Below, piece by piece: positions 15,905 to 24,326 of a stretch of DNA of 62,321 bases. The stretch lies in the NCBI GenBank assembly GCA_947462815.1, contig CANHQR010000016.1, forward strand, positions 1-62,321, in the 5' to 3' direction. The first letter of the stretch is position 1. Each line of letters opens with the position of its first letter. Origin of the DNA: Pseudobdellovibrionaceae bacterium. GTDB lineage: Bacteria > Bdellovibrionota > Bdellovibrionia > Bdellovibrionales > JAMPXM01. A model generated the notes under the pieces. The model searched no databases, was not told the origin of the DNA, and saw nothing but the letters and a program-made list of their open reading frames with translations. Both the position numbers and the translations under genes were made by a program.

Positions 15905-16720
15905 TCAAGCCTTCATTGAAGCGGCGGCGTGCTTTGGCCGACGCGACCACAATAACCAAGCCATGATACTCGCCATGATGCCGCCCGCAGCGGCGTCGGC
16001 AACATAGTGCTGTTTAATGAGCACGGCCGAAACCGCCACGAGTCCTGCCATTGTCACATGGACGATCATCACCGTTGTCATGCCCCTTGAAGTCATAGGT
16101 CGCGTGAACCACTTTGCTTCGTATCGCACAAAGAACAAGGCGATTAGCGCCGTCTGGGCGACATGCAAACTTGGGAAAGTGTTGTAGGGATGGTCGGCTC
16201 GATAAAGTGTCTCGAGAATCGCGCGCGCCCAATCCTCCGGGAATTGCCAAGGCGTATTCGGGAGCGCGGGCCTCTCGATGGGAGTCGGGTACAAAATGAA
16301 GATGATGTAGGAAAAGGTGTTCATGGCCGCTTGCGCGAGAGTCAAGCGCGCGAGGCTTGCCACGCTCGGTGCAAAAGCGAGGGGGGTCAACAACAGTGGA
16401 TAATACAAAATGTAGAAGACGACCGTCTCCGGAACGTAAGGAAGTGCTGCATCGATTGAGGTAGCGATCGGCAGAGCCGGGCGATTCCAAGGATTCATCG
16501 CCGCGAACTCGTTCGTTCCTAAATAACCGATGAGCAAATAGCCCAAACCGATCAGATAAGACCAACGGGCCCGAGACCACTCCGAGTCGAGCCAGGGAAA
16601 CTCACGCCAGTGGAATTCGTGCCACGGAAGATTGCCCCGAGACCAAACCCCGGGGCCTGAAGAGGGTGCAGCTTCGCGCGCTTTTTTAGATTTCGATTTC
16701 GATCGCGGAGGTGCCGACAT
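15905..16720 (-). CDS. PAP2-family membrane phosphatase/phosphotransferase
   Basis: The 271-residue protein has a basic, Lys/Ser-rich cytoplasmic N-terminus and about six membrane segments. The PAP2 signatures are NTFPSLHVAQT (motif with the first catalytic His) and KQHYVADAAAG (second His with Asp four residues on), typical of the inositolphosphorylceramide-synthase-like branch. It would dephosphorylate or transfer a phospho-headgroup from a lipid phosphate at the inner membrane. It lies 3 bp after the acyltransferase stop, so it is the last gene of the long minus-strand operon that starts at 24262. Confidence 0.8.
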   Translation of the reverse strand: MSAPPRSKSKSKKAREAAPSSGPGVWSRGNLPWHEFHWREFPWLDSEWSRARWSYLIGLGYLLIGYLGTNEFAAMNPWNRPALPIATSIDAALPYVPETVVFYILYYPLLLTPLAFAPSVASLARLTLAQAAMNTFSYIIFILYPTPIERPALPNTPWQFPEDWARAILETLYRADHPYNTFPSLHVAQTALIALFFVRYEAKWFTRPMTSRGMTTVMIVHVTMAGLVAVSAVLIKQHYVADAAAGGIMASIMAWLLWSRRPKHAAASMKA

Positions 16721-16723
16721 AAT

Positions 16724-17581
16724 TTAGGTCAGCACGTCTTCGGGATGAGAGCAAGCGCGCTCCACATGTCGGACAAGGCCCGCGAGATGAAAGCCGTCGT
16801 ACAGTCGATGATCGAAAGTCGCTGAGATCGAAAGTTGCTCGCGCGCCACCACATCGCCTTGCTCGCTCACCGTCGGTCGCAGCGCCTTCTTGCCGATCGT
16901 GAAAACAAATCCGCAGCGTGAATAGGGGACAAGGGGAGCAAAGCCCGCATCGATCCCGAGGCTTCCGACATTCGTGACCATGAAGGTGCCAAAGGGATCT
17001 TCAGCGAGGCCCAAAGCACTGAGCTTCAAGTTCAGCGTGTAGCTGACCACCGACATCAGTTGAATGAAAGGGAACATCAGGAAAAACGGAATGGCTTGCA
17101 AGGCGCCTTTGGCCTTGGCGAACTCTTTGTCTTCGCCTTTACGAATCTTGGCGGCCTGCTGACGAACCTCTTGGGCAATCTCGATGAGGTCTTTACCTTC
17201 GAGCTTTCGAAGTGTGACACCCGAAAGATCCACATCATGATGGCCTTTGGCCGGAATGGCGACTTGGACGAGAGCAGCAACGTGACGTCGCACATAGGGG
17301 CGTCCAAAGCGCAAAAGGACGTTGGCCTCAGGATGCGCTTTAAAATACGCCGCAAGGACCGCGGTGAAAAAGTGTGTGTAGGTCAGTGCCTCGCCGCTGG
17401 CCTCGCGACGAACCGCGAGGAAGCGATCGATCGGCTCCGCATCCACACAGGTCCAACCGTAGACTGAGGGATCGTAAGCATCGCGCCAAGTTCCCAGCGA
17501 AAGTTTGCGAAAGCCGGAGACGCGTTCGACTCTTTCGCAGTCGACGTTGCGAAGCGAGGACCAGAAACTCGGAGAGCTCAT
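16724..17581 (-). CDS. stand-alone E2-type (2-oxoacid dehydrogenase) acyltransferase domain
   Basis: This 285-residue protein consists only of a CAT-like catalytic domain: TYTHFFTAVLAAYFKAHPE at about residue 75, FGTFMVTNVGSLGIDAGFAP, and the active-site motif ATFDHRLYDGFH (H and D of HxxxD) near the end. It has no lipoyl domain or E1/E3-binding domain, so it is not a normal dehydrogenase core. It probably moves acyl groups between CoA or another carrier and an unknown acceptor. It starts by ATGA overlap with the HAD gene, and the PAP2 gene follows 3 bp later. It has an internal hydrophobic segment (IPFFLMFPFIQLMSVVSY) that could contact membrane or substrate. Confidence 0.8.
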   Translation of the reverse strand: MSSPSFWSSLRNVDCERVERVSGFRKLSLGTWRDAYDPSVYGWTCVDAEPIDRFLAVRREASGEALTYTHFFTAVLAAYFKAHPEANVLLRFGRPYVRRHVAALVQVAIPAKGHHDVDLSGVTLRKLEGKDLIEIAQEVRQQAAKIRKGEDKEFAKAKGALQAIPFFLMFPFIQLMSVVSYTLNLKLSALGLAEDPFGTFMVTNVGSLGIDAGFAPLVPYSRCGFVFTIGKKALRPTVSEQGDVVAREQLSISATFDHRLYDGFHLAGLVRHVERACSHPEDVLT

Positions 17582-18129
17582 GGGGTGATCTCCTGTTGAG
17601 AAGTGAAAGCGGATGCAAAGTCAGCAGCAGGCCAGAGTTTCAGAAGTTCGGTTGTGTAGGCCTGATCGACAAGTCGCTGGGCTGGGTGAGAGATCCCGTA
17701 GCCCAAGTAGTGGGCGCCCAGAAAATGAGCGAGTCGAGCATCAGAAGCTCGGTCACCCAAAACGGCGAGGGCGCGCTCGAGCTTTTGCCTCTTCGCCCAG
17801 TCCACTTTGCTGTGCGGGTAGGAGCTTGCTGTTTGGTGAGAAGCTAAAAAGCTCGATTGTTTCACAGGTGTCAGAGGATTCGCGGTCAGCCAGAGGATCT
17901 CTCGATCGGCTTCTTGAGCGAAAGATTCAAACAGTGAAATGCGATCACGTATTTGGGATTCGCTCTGCTCCCACGCTTGATCGATGGCGCGATCGGCTTG
18001 ATCGGGAGACCAGCGCCAGAGTGCGTGACCCCAAGTGATCGGAGAAAAGGGATGGGCACGTAGGAACTCGGCCATTGAATACAGCGTCAGATCCAAGTCG
18101 ATGATGACGAGACGAGACCCGGAGTTCAT
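17578..18129 (-). CDS. HAD-superfamily hydrolase
   Basis: 183 residues. Motif I is LVIIDLDLTLYS (nucleophile Asp and general acid Asp, DxDLT). Motif II is LWLTAN. The motif III Lys is probably in SKVDWAKRQK, and motif IV is GDRASD. It would be a cytosolic phosphatase or phosphonatase-type enzyme; the cap is small and helical. It overlaps both neighbours by 4 bp (ATGA at 18126-18129 and 17578-17581), so expression is tightly coupled to the GNAT-like and E2-type genes. A final dephosphorylation step in the same pathway is inferred. Confidence 0.8.
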   Translation of the reverse strand: MNSGSRLVIIDLDLTLYSMAEFLRAHPFSPITWGHALWRWSPDQADRAIDQAWEQSESQIRDRISLFESFAQEADREILWLTANPLTPVKQSSFLASHQTASSYPHSKVDWAKRQKLERALAVLGDRASDARLAHFLGAHYLGYGISHPAQRLVDQAYTTELLKLWPAADFASAFTSQQEITP

Positions 18130-18956
18130 CGCTCGATCCTCGAGCCGAGTTGCCGAGTGAAGTTCTTTACGCCGGGCAGTAAGCGAAGCGGATGCCATAA
18201 ACCGATGCAGAGCACTTCGCTTTGGCTGGGAAGGATCTGCTCGCGATAGAACTGGAGAAGCTGCGGATAGAGTCGGTAATCATCGCTGGGGAGTTGAAAA
18301 CGAGCATCTTGATTGGCGCCCCAAAGAATCGGTGAGTCGCTGATGGGAAGTCCTAATGCGCTCTGTACGGCTTGCAACAGCTCTTCGGGGGCTGGAGTTA
18401 AGCCTCCGGCAGCATCGAAGGTCGGGTAAAATAGGGGTTCGGTGGCTCGCTTCAAGCTCTGGTAGCTCGCAGGGCTTGAGCACTTCGCCGAAAGCCAGAT
18501 GCCGAGCGTGGCGAACTTGAGAGGATGCTGGGCGAGGCCTCGGCGGACGAGTACCGTCGGCAACTCACGTGCGAGTCTCTGTCCGCGATGTTCGGTATGA
18601 ACCACGGATAATCCGAGATGGAGGAAGGGCCAGCGAAGGCCTCGCCAGTGAATCTCACTGAGGTGTCCGAACATCATGGCGACCCGCTCGCCGCGCCGAT
18701 CGTGGGCCTCGAGGAGAAGATTGTACTTTTTGAGGCGTTCATCGAGATAGTCTGCCGTGCATTGGCCCAAATGGGCTTGGAGGAACTGCAGACGTTCGGC
18801 GCGTGCCGCGACATCCAGAGCCTGGCCGGGTGAGGCGATAAAGCTCATGCGATATTTGTGCTGCGGAGGCCTTCGGTTGACCGAGTTCTCGCTCTTCATC
18901 GATGCCGTGTGAGCGGCCATTGTGTCGCTCGAGCTCGGCTTGGGTTCGACCTGCAT
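18126..18956 (-). CDS. GNAT-like N-acyltransferase, family not recognised
   Basis: The start at 18956 has a strong AAGGAGAG Shine-Dalgarno 7 bp upstream, giving 276 residues; a longer in-frame reading to 19028 would have to use TTG. The centre (LGLSVVHTEHRGQRLARELP) looks like the beta4-alpha3 acetyl-CoA pyrophosphate loop (RGxGL/A type), preceded by a strand pair as in GNAT enzymes. The rest is divergent, including a C-terminal half with YRLYPQLLQFYREQ and CIGLWHPLRLLPG. It is coupled to the HAD gene. Acyl transfer is plausible; the acceptor is unknown. Confidence 0.5.
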   Translation of the reverse strand: MQVEPKPSSSDTMAAHTASMKSENSVNRRPPQHKYRMSFIASPGQALDVAARAERLQFLQAHLGQCTADYLDERLKKYNLLLEAHDRRGERVAMMFGHLSEIHWRGLRWPFLHLGLSVVHTEHRGQRLARELPTVLVRRGLAQHPLKFATLGIWLSAKCSSPASYQSLKRATEPLFYPTFDAAGGLTPAPEELLQAVQSALGLPISDSPILWGANQDARFQLPSDDYRLYPQLLQFYREQILPSQSEVLCIGLWHPLRLLPGVKNFTRQLGSRIER

Positions 18957-19024
18957 CGTCGCTCTCCTTGGTCTCGGGCCTTTGCGTACCTCAGTGCCCG
19001 GCCTCCTCGAGGAGGAGTTTTGTC

Positions 19025-20161
19025 TCAATAAATGAGAACGGGTGGGGTGCTTTCGGCTTCCCGAGCCTCACGCACGCGCTGGAAAATTTCAGGCAGATAG
19101 CTTTCTCCGACGGATGTGATTCGCAGGAGACAGCGCCCGTCCTCGCTGGCTTTCAGTCGCGTTGAAATTCCAACTTGCATGAGAGCTTTATGAAAGGCGC
19201 TGAGCTGGAGCTCATTGGCGTGACCCAAGATGAAGTTACCGCCGGGTGGAACTTGCAGTTGGACGCCATAGGACCAAGCGAGAGCTGAAAGTCCACGATG
19301 CAATTCCTGACGAACGTCGAAAATACTTTGGCGTTCGACGGCATAGAAAGCGCGGTGATCCAGGCCATGCTGAAGCACGTAAAGTGCGGCTTCGGTGACG
19401 AGCTTTCGATTGTAGACGCGTTCAAAGTGTTCTTGCACCAAAGGTATATTGGTGGCGATTAAACCAAGTCGGAAACCGGCGATCGGTAGACACTTCGCAA
19501 AGCTTTTCACGGCAAGGGTGGGGCGATGAGAACAAAGTCGCTCGGCCACCCATGCCGCTTGGGCCTCACGTGCCGCGGTCGGCATGTAGTCCTCATAGGT
19601 CAAATCGAGCACCAACCACTTCGGCGTGCCCGATGAGGCGAGTTGCGCCTCGAAGTCTGGAACACTGATGCTCTCGCCGGTGAAGTCTCCGGTCGGATTG
19701 TTCGGCGTGCAGTGATAAACGATCTCAGCTTCACGAAAATCCTTCAGCATTTGGAGACCCAGCTGAGCGGCGAAGGTGCTGGCGTGCTCGTAAGAAGGTG
19801 CCCAAGACGTGGCCCAAGACAAAGCGCCCGAACGCTCGGCGATCTGTCCACCGGGTCGAGCGAGAGTCTGGCGAGCGCTGGTTTCATTGAGGCGCGCTGC
19901 CAGTAAGCTGTGGAGCAGAGCCTCGTCGGCCCCATGTGTGGCCCAGCATGGAGCCGCTCCAGACCAACCGGTCACTTCCCCGAGCAAATCCAGCAGGGGT
20001 CGTGGAGAGCTCATGGCATATTGGCGGGTGAGGTTTTCGACTTCAAAACCGCGAGCAAGATCGGGATGAATGCGCCCCCAATACTCGTTGTAGTCGAGGT
20101 GAAACATACGCGCACCGCGAGTGCGCGAGGCATAAGAATACGGAGGCGGACGACCTGACAT
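19025..20161 (-). CDS. fold-type-I PLP aminotransferase (class I/II, HisC-like)
   Basis: 378 residues, or about 360 from the ATG at 20107. It has the class I/II pattern: THGADEALLHSLL (glycine-rich phosphate site), CTPNNPTGDF, WLVLDLTYEDY (Asp and Tyr contacting PLP), AVKSFAKCLPIAGFRLG (Schiff-base Lys), and a C-terminal RLKASEDGRCLLRITSVG with the carboxylate-binding Arg. It is closest in feel to histidinol-phosphate aminotransferase or threonine-phosphate decarboxylase enzymes. The neighbours are not amino-acid biosynthesis genes, so it probably supplies or modifies an amino-containing building block. A 107-bp gap to the preceding DTW gene may hold an internal promoter, but none is obvious. 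Confidence 0.85.
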   Translation of the reverse strand: MSGRPPPYSYASRTRGARMFHLDYNEYWGRIHPDLARGFEVENLTRQYAMSSPRPLLDLLGEVTGWSGAAPCWATHGADEALLHSLLAARLNETSARQTLARPGGQIAERSGALSWATSWAPSYEHASTFAAQLGLQMLKDFREAEIVYHCTPNNPTGDFTGESISVPDFEAQLASSGTPKWLVLDLTYEDYMPTAAREAQAAWVAERLCSHRPTLAVKSFAKCLPIAGFRLGLIATNIPLVQEHFERVYNRKLVTEAALYVLQHGLDHRAFYAVERQSIFDVRQELHRGLSALAWSYGVQLQVPPGGNFILGHANELQLSAFHKALMQVGISTRLKASEDGRCLLRITSVGESYLPEIFQRVREAREAESTPPVLIY

Positions 20162-20268
20162 GAGGGCGTTAAATCAGATTTGCCTCGTTCGGGGGACGCA
20201 TCCCGAGGGCTTGAGTAAAAACTGGATCTTGTCACAAATAAAACAACACCGGGACTTTCACAGGGTGG

Positions 20269-21012
20269 TCAAACTTGCTCAAACTCCTCGGCGAGTTGCA
20301 GGTTCGGTGCATAGGTTCCCGATGGATCGCGCTCCAAATGCTCACGAATCAATTTCGCAAAAGCCAGGCGCAGACCTCGCGCGACCGTGGGGGCCTGCAA
20401 AAATTCCCCATCAGGGCGGCTTTCAGGGTCCAAAGCGAAGCGTTCAATGAATTCGGCGGTGGCCTCGAGGGTTGAGAGGCAGTTCGGAGCCGGTTGCTGA
20501 CGAACGATGAAGCGTGAGCTTTGTTGGGGGCTAAACATAAGCCGCGGGAGGCTCGTGAGTTGAGGGCTTCGCAGCATCCGTCGGGCCGTCGCCCAAGTTC
20601 CGTCGATCAAGATGAGCAAGAGTCGTCGATCATCGGGGGGCATGGGCATCAAGAGCGATCGTCGTGCCTGCAAATCGAGTCGATCCAGATCTACCGAACC
20701 AGGTCCTGGCGATAGCACAAAAGGCATGAGGCGCGTGTCTGAAAGCAAGCGCTGTAGACCTGGGTGATCGATGAATTCTTCGCCCTCATAGCAGATGGAG
20801 TTCTCGATCAGGGCATGCAGCAGGCGGCCCGAGGCCAAGCGGCGCTTTCGCTCGATGGGATGAATGAGGATGAGAAGTTGAAAAGGCAAGCTCTGCGGCT
20901 TGAAGTCTGCGCAGAAGCAAGCGAAACGAGGTTGCCAGCAGCGCGAGCATCGGCTGCGGCGCTCGATCGCGGACGGCTTTGCATGGGTGAAAGTTTGCGG
21001 ATCTGGGCTCAT
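20269..21012 (-). CDS. DTW-domain aminocarboxypropyltransferase (TapT/YfiP family)
   Basis: The start at 21012 overlaps the upstream stop (ATGA), giving 247 residues. An N-terminal zinc knuckle (RCSRCWQPRFACFC, CxxC...CxC) is followed by the DTW signature LILIDGTWATARRML and by NCLSTLEATAEFIE. Family members move the 3-amino-3-carboxypropyl group of S-adenosylmethionine onto tRNA uridine (acp3U at position 47 in bacteria). All hallmark motifs are present, so normal tRNA modification is the default call. Its location inside a putative biosynthetic operon leaves open a small-molecule acceptor. Confidence 0.85.
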   Translation of the reverse strand: MSPDPQTFTHAKPSAIERRSRCSRCWQPRFACFCADFKPQSLPFQLLILIHPIERKRRLASGRLLHALIENSICYEGEEFIDHPGLQRLLSDTRLMPFVLSPGPGSVDLDRLDLQARRSLLMPMPPDDRRLLLILIDGTWATARRMLRSPQLTSLPRLMFSPQQSSRFIVRQQPAPNCLSTLEATAEFIERFALDPESRPDGEFLQAPTVARGLRLAFAKLIREHLERDPSGTYAPNLQLAEEFEQV

Positions 21013-23138
21013 GCGTCGCCTCTTGCCGGTGAGGATGCGAGTGAAAAAGTAAGGCGCTGCATGAGGCGCGGAGCTCGCGCGCAATCGGGCGCGAGCTCTT
21101 CTTCGCGAACGCCAAAGCTTTCATCCACGATAAAGCCACGTTGGCGATAGAAGTTGGCGCTTTCGACCCAGGCGAAAATCTCGATTTCTCGATAATTCGG
21201 CGAGAGCACCTGCGGCAGCTGTTCCAATAGAGTGCGCAGCATTTGGGTCATGTGGCCCTGACCGCGATGCAGGGGATGCGTGACAAAGCCACGCAGGCGA
21301 ATGCGCTCCGGCGTTTGTGCAATGAGGTGAACCCATGCAACAGGCGGCTTGGCCTCCGAAGGTTGCCAACCCAAACTCATGCGCAGGTCGCGCCGAGCAC
21401 TGGCTCGGCCTGAGATTTGGCGGGCCGCGAACACGTTCGCCCCGAGAACGGCATCGGGAACGGCTTGCCGAAAAGCGGCGAGCCAGGCGTCGTGAGGAAC
21501 CTCTCGAAGTGGAGCTGTAAATGTCGATGGCCCTCGAAGCAGTGGAGGGATTTGTGTAAAGTCGGGATCTCGTCGAACGCAGCGCTGGGTCGGGCGACGT
21601 CCCACTCCAATTGAATAAAGAAAACTTTGTGTGTGGGCGAGGAGTTCCGACCAGGCCTCGTCGACCTCAGGCTTTGTTGTTGGGGCTGTCTCGCGGCCTA
21701 CGTCACTCGTCGCAGCAGTTGGATGTAGAGTGATGTCGAAGTGGCGAGCTTTGATGAAGCTCAGCCAACGCCCCAGGTTTTCGCTTTCATGCACGCACTT
21801 CGGCGACGCGCCCTCCGCTCGTTGAGCGACGCTCCAATGCGGGAGCACGCGAAAGTGCCCTTGGCTGAGAAGCTGGGATCGCCAAGCGGCCGCAAGGACC
21901 TCGGCGGAGCCCAGATCATACTCCAAAAAGTGTCGCATCATCCAAGCGGGATCAGGAAGAGCTCGCAGTGCATCCGGTTGGTAAGCGATGCTCGTCGCGG
22001 CAATGGCCGGCGAGGTCAGCGGCGCCTCGGTGAAGAAGATCTGGTCGGCATGCAAGCGACGATCGGTGAGTTCGTCGTCAAGTCCCCAACCCGCGATCCA
22101 CGTGCTGGGGCGCCAATCGCGGAGGGGGCGCAATTGCTGGTAGAGATCATAGAAGGGAATTGCAAAATTCTGATCACAGTGCGGGAGTTGCTCGGCGAGA
22201 CGTTGTCGCCATTGATCATGTTCCGCCTGCACAGCCTCAAAGCCATGCAGCTTGGGTCGCGCTGAAAGCTCGGGATAATCGTGAGCGAGAATCAAGGGCT
22301 TTGAGGTGCGAGTTCCCATCTTGCCATAGCGCTGGTGTTGAAACAGCTGGTGCAGGATCGGATTTTGCAAAAGTTGGGCGGCGAACTGTTCGGGTAAGAT
22401 TTGAAAGAAACTGGGAAAAGCCGGCAAATTCTGACGGATGAAATGTCGAAAGAGTCCACACAGGCGCTCGCTCTCCATCAGCTGCCAAAGACTGGGCTCG
22501 TACTCCTCGCGCTCCGGTCCGGATTTTTTGTAGTGCGCTTCGCCTTGGGCAATGATCGGGCAAGCCTGGGGAAATTTTTGGCGGTGAAGATCGATGCCGC
22601 GAAGAAGTGCAAGGAGTTGCGGACTGACGATTTGATCGGTTTCAGCATCCGCTTGTAAATCCGGTGAGCGCCAATATTCCAAAAGCTTGAGGTCGAGCTC
22701 GCGCGTTTGAAGATCGAGTCGAGTCGTCCGGGCTTTGAACTGGAGGATAAAACGTCGTGCATCCGCCAAGTCAGCGGCGTTAATCTCGGCACCTTGCGAA
22801 TCCAGCCATCGCAAGGTGACCACACCCAAGCGCAGCGGCTCGGGAAAAGTTTCGGCGGCTTCGATGAGTGCGGTGAAGGCGATTTCGGAGTCCAAGCCGC
22901 CACTATAAAACAGTGTCGGAATCAGCTTCGCCTCAGTGCAGGTGGTGAAAATGTATTCAGCGGCCCACTTGTTGGCCTCGCGAAAACTTTGGGCTTCGCT
23001 CTCAGCTCGGCCAAAGCGTGCGACAAAAGTTTCGCTTTCGGCCAGACGCTGGTGCATCCAGCGCGTATCACCTTCTTGGGTCCGGTAGCCAAACTCGAAA
23101 GCGGGCTGGCCGTCGCGAATGCGTGTGTAGGGCCACAC
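21009..23138 (-). CDS. PP-loop ATPase fused to a C-terminal GNAT domain
   Basis: 709 residues from a GTG start, 2 bp after the preceding stop. The N-terminal PP-loop is FYSGGLDSEIAF (about residue 79), the ATP-pyrophosphatase motif used by asparagine synthase, NAD synthase and tRNA-thiolation enzymes. The next 350 residues are paralogous to the neighbouring PP-loop protein: shared EYEPSLWQLMESE, RHFIRQ, FFQILPEQ and RPKLHGFEAV blocks. The last 190 residues form a GNAT acetyltransferase: RIRLRGFVTHPLHRGQGHM (acetyl-CoA loop) then FAWVESANFYRQRGF. Adenylation of a carboxylate or carbonyl followed by acyl transfer on the same chain is inferred. I do not know this fusion from characterised systems. 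Confidence 0.75.
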   Translation of the reverse strand: MWPYTRIRDGQPAFEFGYRTQEGDTRWMHQRLAESETFVARFGRAESEAQSFREANKWAAEYIFTTCTEAKLIPTLFYSGGLDSEIAFTALIEAAETFPEPLRLGVVTLRWLDSQGAEINAADLADARRFILQFKARTTRLDLQTRELDLKLLEYWRSPDLQADAETDQIVSPQLLALLRGIDLHRQKFPQACPIIAQGEAHYKKSGPEREEYEPSLWQLMESERLCGLFRHFIRQNLPAFPSFFQILPEQFAAQLLQNPILHQLFQHQRYGKMGTRTSKPLILAHDYPELSARPKLHGFEAVQAEHDQWRQRLAEQLPHCDQNFAIPFYDLYQQLRPLRDWRPSTWIAGWGLDDELTDRRLHADQIFFTEAPLTSPAIAATSIAYQPDALRALPDPAWMMRHFLEYDLGSAEVLAAAWRSQLLSQGHFRVLPHWSVAQRAEGASPKCVHESENLGRWLSFIKARHFDITLHPTAATSDVGRETAPTTKPEVDEAWSELLAHTQSFLYSIGVGRRPTQRCVRRDPDFTQIPPLLRGPSTFTAPLREVPHDAWLAAFRQAVPDAVLGANVFAARQISGRASARRDLRMSLGWQPSEAKPPVAWVHLIAQTPERIRLRGFVTHPLHRGQGHMTQMLRTLLEQLPQVLSPNYREIEIFAWVESANFYRQRGFIVDESFGVREEELAPDCARAPRLMQRLTFSLASSPARGDA

Positions 23139-23140
23139 GA

Positions 23141-24262
23141 TCAGCTTTCCTGCGCCGACGGCGTGTGCGTGAACCCGGGCGGAAGTTCGCGAGGATCGAA
23201 GTCCGAGTCCCAGGGAGAGTTCTTGAAACCCGCAAGGCGAGACGCCAGGTGGGGGCGATCGGGGTCTGATCGAAGTTGTTGAATCAAGGTCGGTACGGGC
23301 GTTTTGAAAATTTGCTGCGCTGGCGGAAGTCGCCGAGCCAACTCTTCACGAAGGCGCGTTTCGGCTTCAGCCACTCGCTCGTAGCCGGTGTACTTGGGTC
23401 GAGACTGCAGGCCAAAATGCGTTTGGTAGATGGCGAGTTTGCTCGACATCGAATCGAGTCGCCGATAGCACTGGTCCTTCCAGAGCGCTTGCGCCTGGGG
23501 ATCCATGAGCCAGGACAACATGATCTCCGGAGTGAATTGGAAAAAGCCGGGGCAGGCCTCGCGTCCGCGTACAATGAAGTGGCGGTACCAGCTCGCGATT
23601 TTCTCTTTCTCGTAGAGATCCCACAACGAAGGATGATACTCGTCGCTCTCTGGTAAATTCGGACGGCGTTTCACAATGTAGTTCTCGCCACTTCCCATGA
23701 TGCAATAGCCGGGAATCTGATCGGCGAGCCACATGGTCGGGAGCAGCTGTGGGCTGAGGCAAGTTGTCGCCTCGGCATAACTCCAAGCTTCGCTCTGCCA
23801 AAACTTAAGCAAGTCGAGATGATAGAAGTCGTAGGGAATCCCGAGCGTCTCGCAGGTGTTCACGGCCCAGGCGATGTCGTGCAAGTTGAGATCATTTTGA
23901 AAGCGCAGGATCGCGGCTCGAACGGGGACCCCCGCCTCATGAAAGCTTCGCAACGCCACTTCGCTGTCGGCGCCACCTGAGAACATCACATGGAGGCAAG
24001 CGGCCGATCCTGCCGCCTCGGCAACGCGTTTCGCCGTGCGAAGGCATTCTTCGCGAAAGCTTCCCGGCGGACGCTCGCATCGGCCATAGCGAACAAACCA
24101 TGTATCCTGCGGACTCTCGCGAAAGCCAAAAGGGCGTTCCTCGCCCGAGGGCGAGACGTAACCGAAAACGAAATGCTGGCGATCGCTCAGTTGCGGAACG
24201 GGTCTGTGGGTTGCGCGAGATTCGACTGTCGCGGATGGGGGGCGTTGGGATGCAGTGCTCAT
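23141..24262 (-). CDS. PP-loop ATPase, paralogue of the downstream fusion
   Basis: 373 residues from the ATG at 24262. The PP-loop MFSGGADSEVAL lies at about residue 92, followed by LSPQLLPTMWLADQIPG, GSGENYIVKR, EYHPSLWDLYEKE, RHFIVRG, FFQFTPE and RPKYTGYERV, most of which recur in the gene at 21009-23138. There is no glutaminase domain, so it is not a complete asparagine synthase. It should adenylate a substrate for attack by an amine or sulfur nucleophile. It is the first gene of the long minus-strand operon and is divergent from the oxygenase gene. The tandem arrangement suggests a heterodimer or two related successive steps. Confidence 0.75.
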   Translation of the reverse strand: MSTASQRPPSATVESRATHRPVPQLSDRQHFVFGYVSPSGEERPFGFRESPQDTWFVRYGRCERPPGSFREECLRTAKRVAEAAGSAACLHVMFSGGADSEVALRSFHEAGVPVRAAILRFQNDLNLHDIAWAVNTCETLGIPYDFYHLDLLKFWQSEAWSYAEATTCLSPQLLPTMWLADQIPGYCIMGSGENYIVKRRPNLPESDEYHPSLWDLYEKEKIASWYRHFIVRGREACPGFFQFTPEIMLSWLMDPQAQALWKDQCYRRLDSMSSKLAIYQTHFGLQSRPKYTGYERVAEAETRLREELARRLPPAQQIFKTPVPTLIQQLRSDPDRPHLASRLAGFKNSPWDSDFDPRELPPGFTHTPSAQES

Positions 24263-24326
24263 GTGTTTTGAGCCTAACGCGTGGGTGAAGGTTTGCGTAG
24301 CCAAATTTGGAGATGCTAACGTTCTG
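24263..24326. promoter_or_regulatory. bidirectional promoter region of the putative biosynthetic locus
   Basis: Only about 64 bp separate the chosen starts of the divergent PP-loop gene (24262, minus) and oxygenase gene (24327, plus), so both promoters must overlap here or extend into the coding ends. No clean -35/-10 pair or dyad stands out. The assignment rests on gene arrangement. Confidence 0.4.
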
